From Nitrosarchaeum sp. (GTDB lineage Archaea; Thermoproteota; Nitrososphaeria; Nitrososphaerales; Nitrosopumilaceae): a stretch of DNA of 6,590 bases. Below are positions 5,565 through 6,590 of the stretch, in pieces. The DNA is taken from NCBI GenBank assembly GCA_009697485.1, contig SICY01000043.1, positions 1 through 6,590 on the forward strand, written 5' to 3'. The notes under the pieces were generated by a model. The model saw only the letters and a list, made by a program, of their open reading frames with translations. It was not told the DNA's origin and did no database searches. The position numbers and the translations under genes are program-made. Each line of letters opens with the position of its first letter. The first letter of the stretch is position 1.

Positions 5565-5572
5565 CTTATAAA
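5565..5572 (-). promoter_or_regulatory. TATA box for the Rieske-cytochrome b unit
   Basis: The minus strand reads TTTATAAG at 5572-5565 (context GGTTTATAAGC), in the 42-base gap after the upstream gene. It is centred 28.5 bases before the Rieske ATG (5540), so a transcript would begin within a few bases of the start codon. The octamer is identical to the one upstream of the plastocyanin-like gene. Confidence 0.6.
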
Positions 5573-5582
5573 CCTTATTCAA

Positions 5583-6590
5583 TTACTTGGGTTTTTGTCT
5601 AAGAATTAAAAACAGAACAACTCCGATCGCAATTCCAATTCCAATACCAACAGTTAATCCAATGTTAAAAGAGAAATCATCAGCATTATTTTGAATTGTA
5701 ATTTGAGAATCATTGTGGATTAATTCATCAGAAAATTCAGATGTAGTTACATTTTCTATGGAATTGGGTATGATTTCTGTTTTATTTGAATTGTTCTGTA
5801 TTGATTGAATCTCTGAAGAAATATTAGAAAATTTAGCTGCAAGTACAATTGGCTCTGTAGTTGAATTTCCACCAAATAATGTAGAATGAGCTAAAAGAGT
5901 ATAGGTTCCTGTTTGATTAATTGGAACATAAAGTATGGTAGAAGTGTTATCTTTGTTTTTGACAGGGAAAAATCCACCACCTTGACTAAAAATAGAATTG
6001 CCTAACCAATCAAGTGAAGGCCAACCAAGAAAATGACCAAACACTCCTGATGGCATATTGGTTTGAACTATTCTTCCTTTAGGATCCATAACAAATACGG
6101 ACAAGTTTGTGTCATCTGTTTTCCAAGATAATTCTATTGCTGCGGAATTTATCGAATCATCTTGAATATCAAAATAATACTGTCGCCAATCACCTGCCAT
6201 GTATCTATTTGCCATATCAAATGCACCTTTGACATAGCCATTACCAAAAAGAATATCATCACTTTGTTTTCCTTGAATTAAAACAAGTGAGTCTTTTTGA
6301 TCAATTTCTTTTTTTACAACAAAAGATACTGGTGCATTGACAGTATGTGTTTTGCCTTCAAATGTTATGAACCCTTGGTAATTACCAGTTTGCAGGTCAT
6401 TTGGTACAACCAAAGAAATATCTACTTTGAAAGTATCATTAGCCGGCACAGTAATTGTTTCAGCTCCGGGCCAGATAATAGACCATTTATCTTTTTGATA
6501 ATAACTTGCAGATAATGTATACTCCATTGAAGTTGAATTTTGTTTTGTGTCACCTAAATAGTAAGAGTATCTAGTTGGAATAGGATATAC
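5583..6590 (-). CDS. C-terminal part of a large secreted, membrane-anchored surface protein, probably a subtilase-family peptidase
   Basis: The frame is open from the right window edge to TAA at 5585-5583, giving 335 residues of a longer protein. The methionine at 6527 is internal, since 21 in-frame codons precede it without a stop. From the N-terminal side there is an Fn3-like beta-sandwich (about 1-92) with VPANDTFKVDISL and LQTGNYQGFITF patterns typical of the domain after the catalytic part in subtilases. A second beta-rich region (about 105-250) resembles pre-peptidase C-terminal or jelly-roll modules. An Asn/Ser/Thr-rich linker follows. One membrane helix (about 308-330) ends in RQKPK, fitting an outside-facing protein with a short cytosolic tail. 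Eleven N-x-S/T sequons are present, mostly near the linker. No catalytic residues are in view, so the peptidase identity is inferred from domain style. It ends 42 bases before the Rieske start. Confidence 0.8.
   Translation of the reverse strand, partial: VYPIPTRYSYYLGDTKQNSTSMEYTLSASYYQKDKWSIIWPGAETITVPANDTFKVDISLVVPNDLQTGNYQGFITFEGKTHTVNAPVSFVVKKEIDQKDSLVLIQGKQSDDILFGNGYVKGAFDMANRYMAGDWRQYYFDIQDDSINSAAIELSWKTDDTNLSVFVMDPKGRIVQTNMPSGVFGHFLGWPSLDWLGNSIFSQGGGFFPVKNKDNTSTILYVPINQTGTYTLLAHSTLFGGNSTTEPIVLAAKFSNISSEIQSIQNNSNKTEIIPNSIENVTTSEFSDELIHNDSQITIQNNADDFSFNIGLTVGIGIGIAIGVVLFLILRQKPK

Noticed and set aside
5583..6527. Treating the methionine at 6527 as the start of a complete 314-residue protein
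   Set aside because: The same frame stays open for 21 more codons to the window edge, and the beta-sandwich begins upstream of that methionine, so it is internal to a longer protein.

Overview
The window looks like a chromosomal segment of an ammonia-oxidising archaeon of the Nitrososphaerota (Thaumarchaeota), probably a Nitrosopumilus-like marine lineage. The DNA is AT-rich, starts lack clear Shine-Dalgarno sites but have TATA-like boxes about 28 bases upstream, and several starts are TTG or GTG. An archaeal CPSF-type beta-CASP nuclease and a tRNA-Arg without encoded CCA fit an archaeon. A b6-type cytochrome b beside a Tat-exported Rieske protein and a membrane-anchored plastocyanin-like protein fits the copper-based respiratory chain of this group. 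The lineage is inferred from gene content and protein character, not from a database search.

Layout, left to right. Positions 1-125 (minus) hold the start of an unrecognised gene that runs off the left edge. Its promoter region (126-238) is shared divergently with a two-gene plus-strand unit: a beta-CASP ribonuclease (239-1504) and, one base later, an Ogg1-family 8-oxoguanine DNA glycosylase (1506-2348). A tRNA-Arg with anticodon TCT follows (2382-2456). Next is a small all-beta protein of unknown function (2499-2849, plus).

The right half is all minus strand. Read in the direction of transcription it holds the C-terminal part of a large secreted, membrane-anchored protein, probably a subtilase-type surface protein (6590 to 5583, partial). 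Then come the Rieske iron-sulfur protein (5540 to 4932), cytochrome b (4951 to 3365, overlapping the Rieske gene by 20 bases) and a plastocyanin-like blue copper protein (3313 to 2846). The last gene converges on the 116-residue gene so tightly that both TAG stops share the same CTAG.

The Rieske and cytochrome b proteins should form the quinol-oxidising complex (complex III analogue). The anchored copper protein is the natural electron acceptor on the outer face of the membrane, in the place cytochrome c takes elsewhere. Rieske and plastocyanin carry the same TATA octamer, TTTATAAG, which suggests matched expression. The most interesting protein-level points are in cytochrome b: three extra membrane helices and a 76-residue tail, loss of the LPW signature in the Qo-site cd1 helix, and no cysteine for a covalent c-type heme despite b6-type histidine spacing. 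No mobile element, CRISPR array or clearly new multi-gene system is visible.
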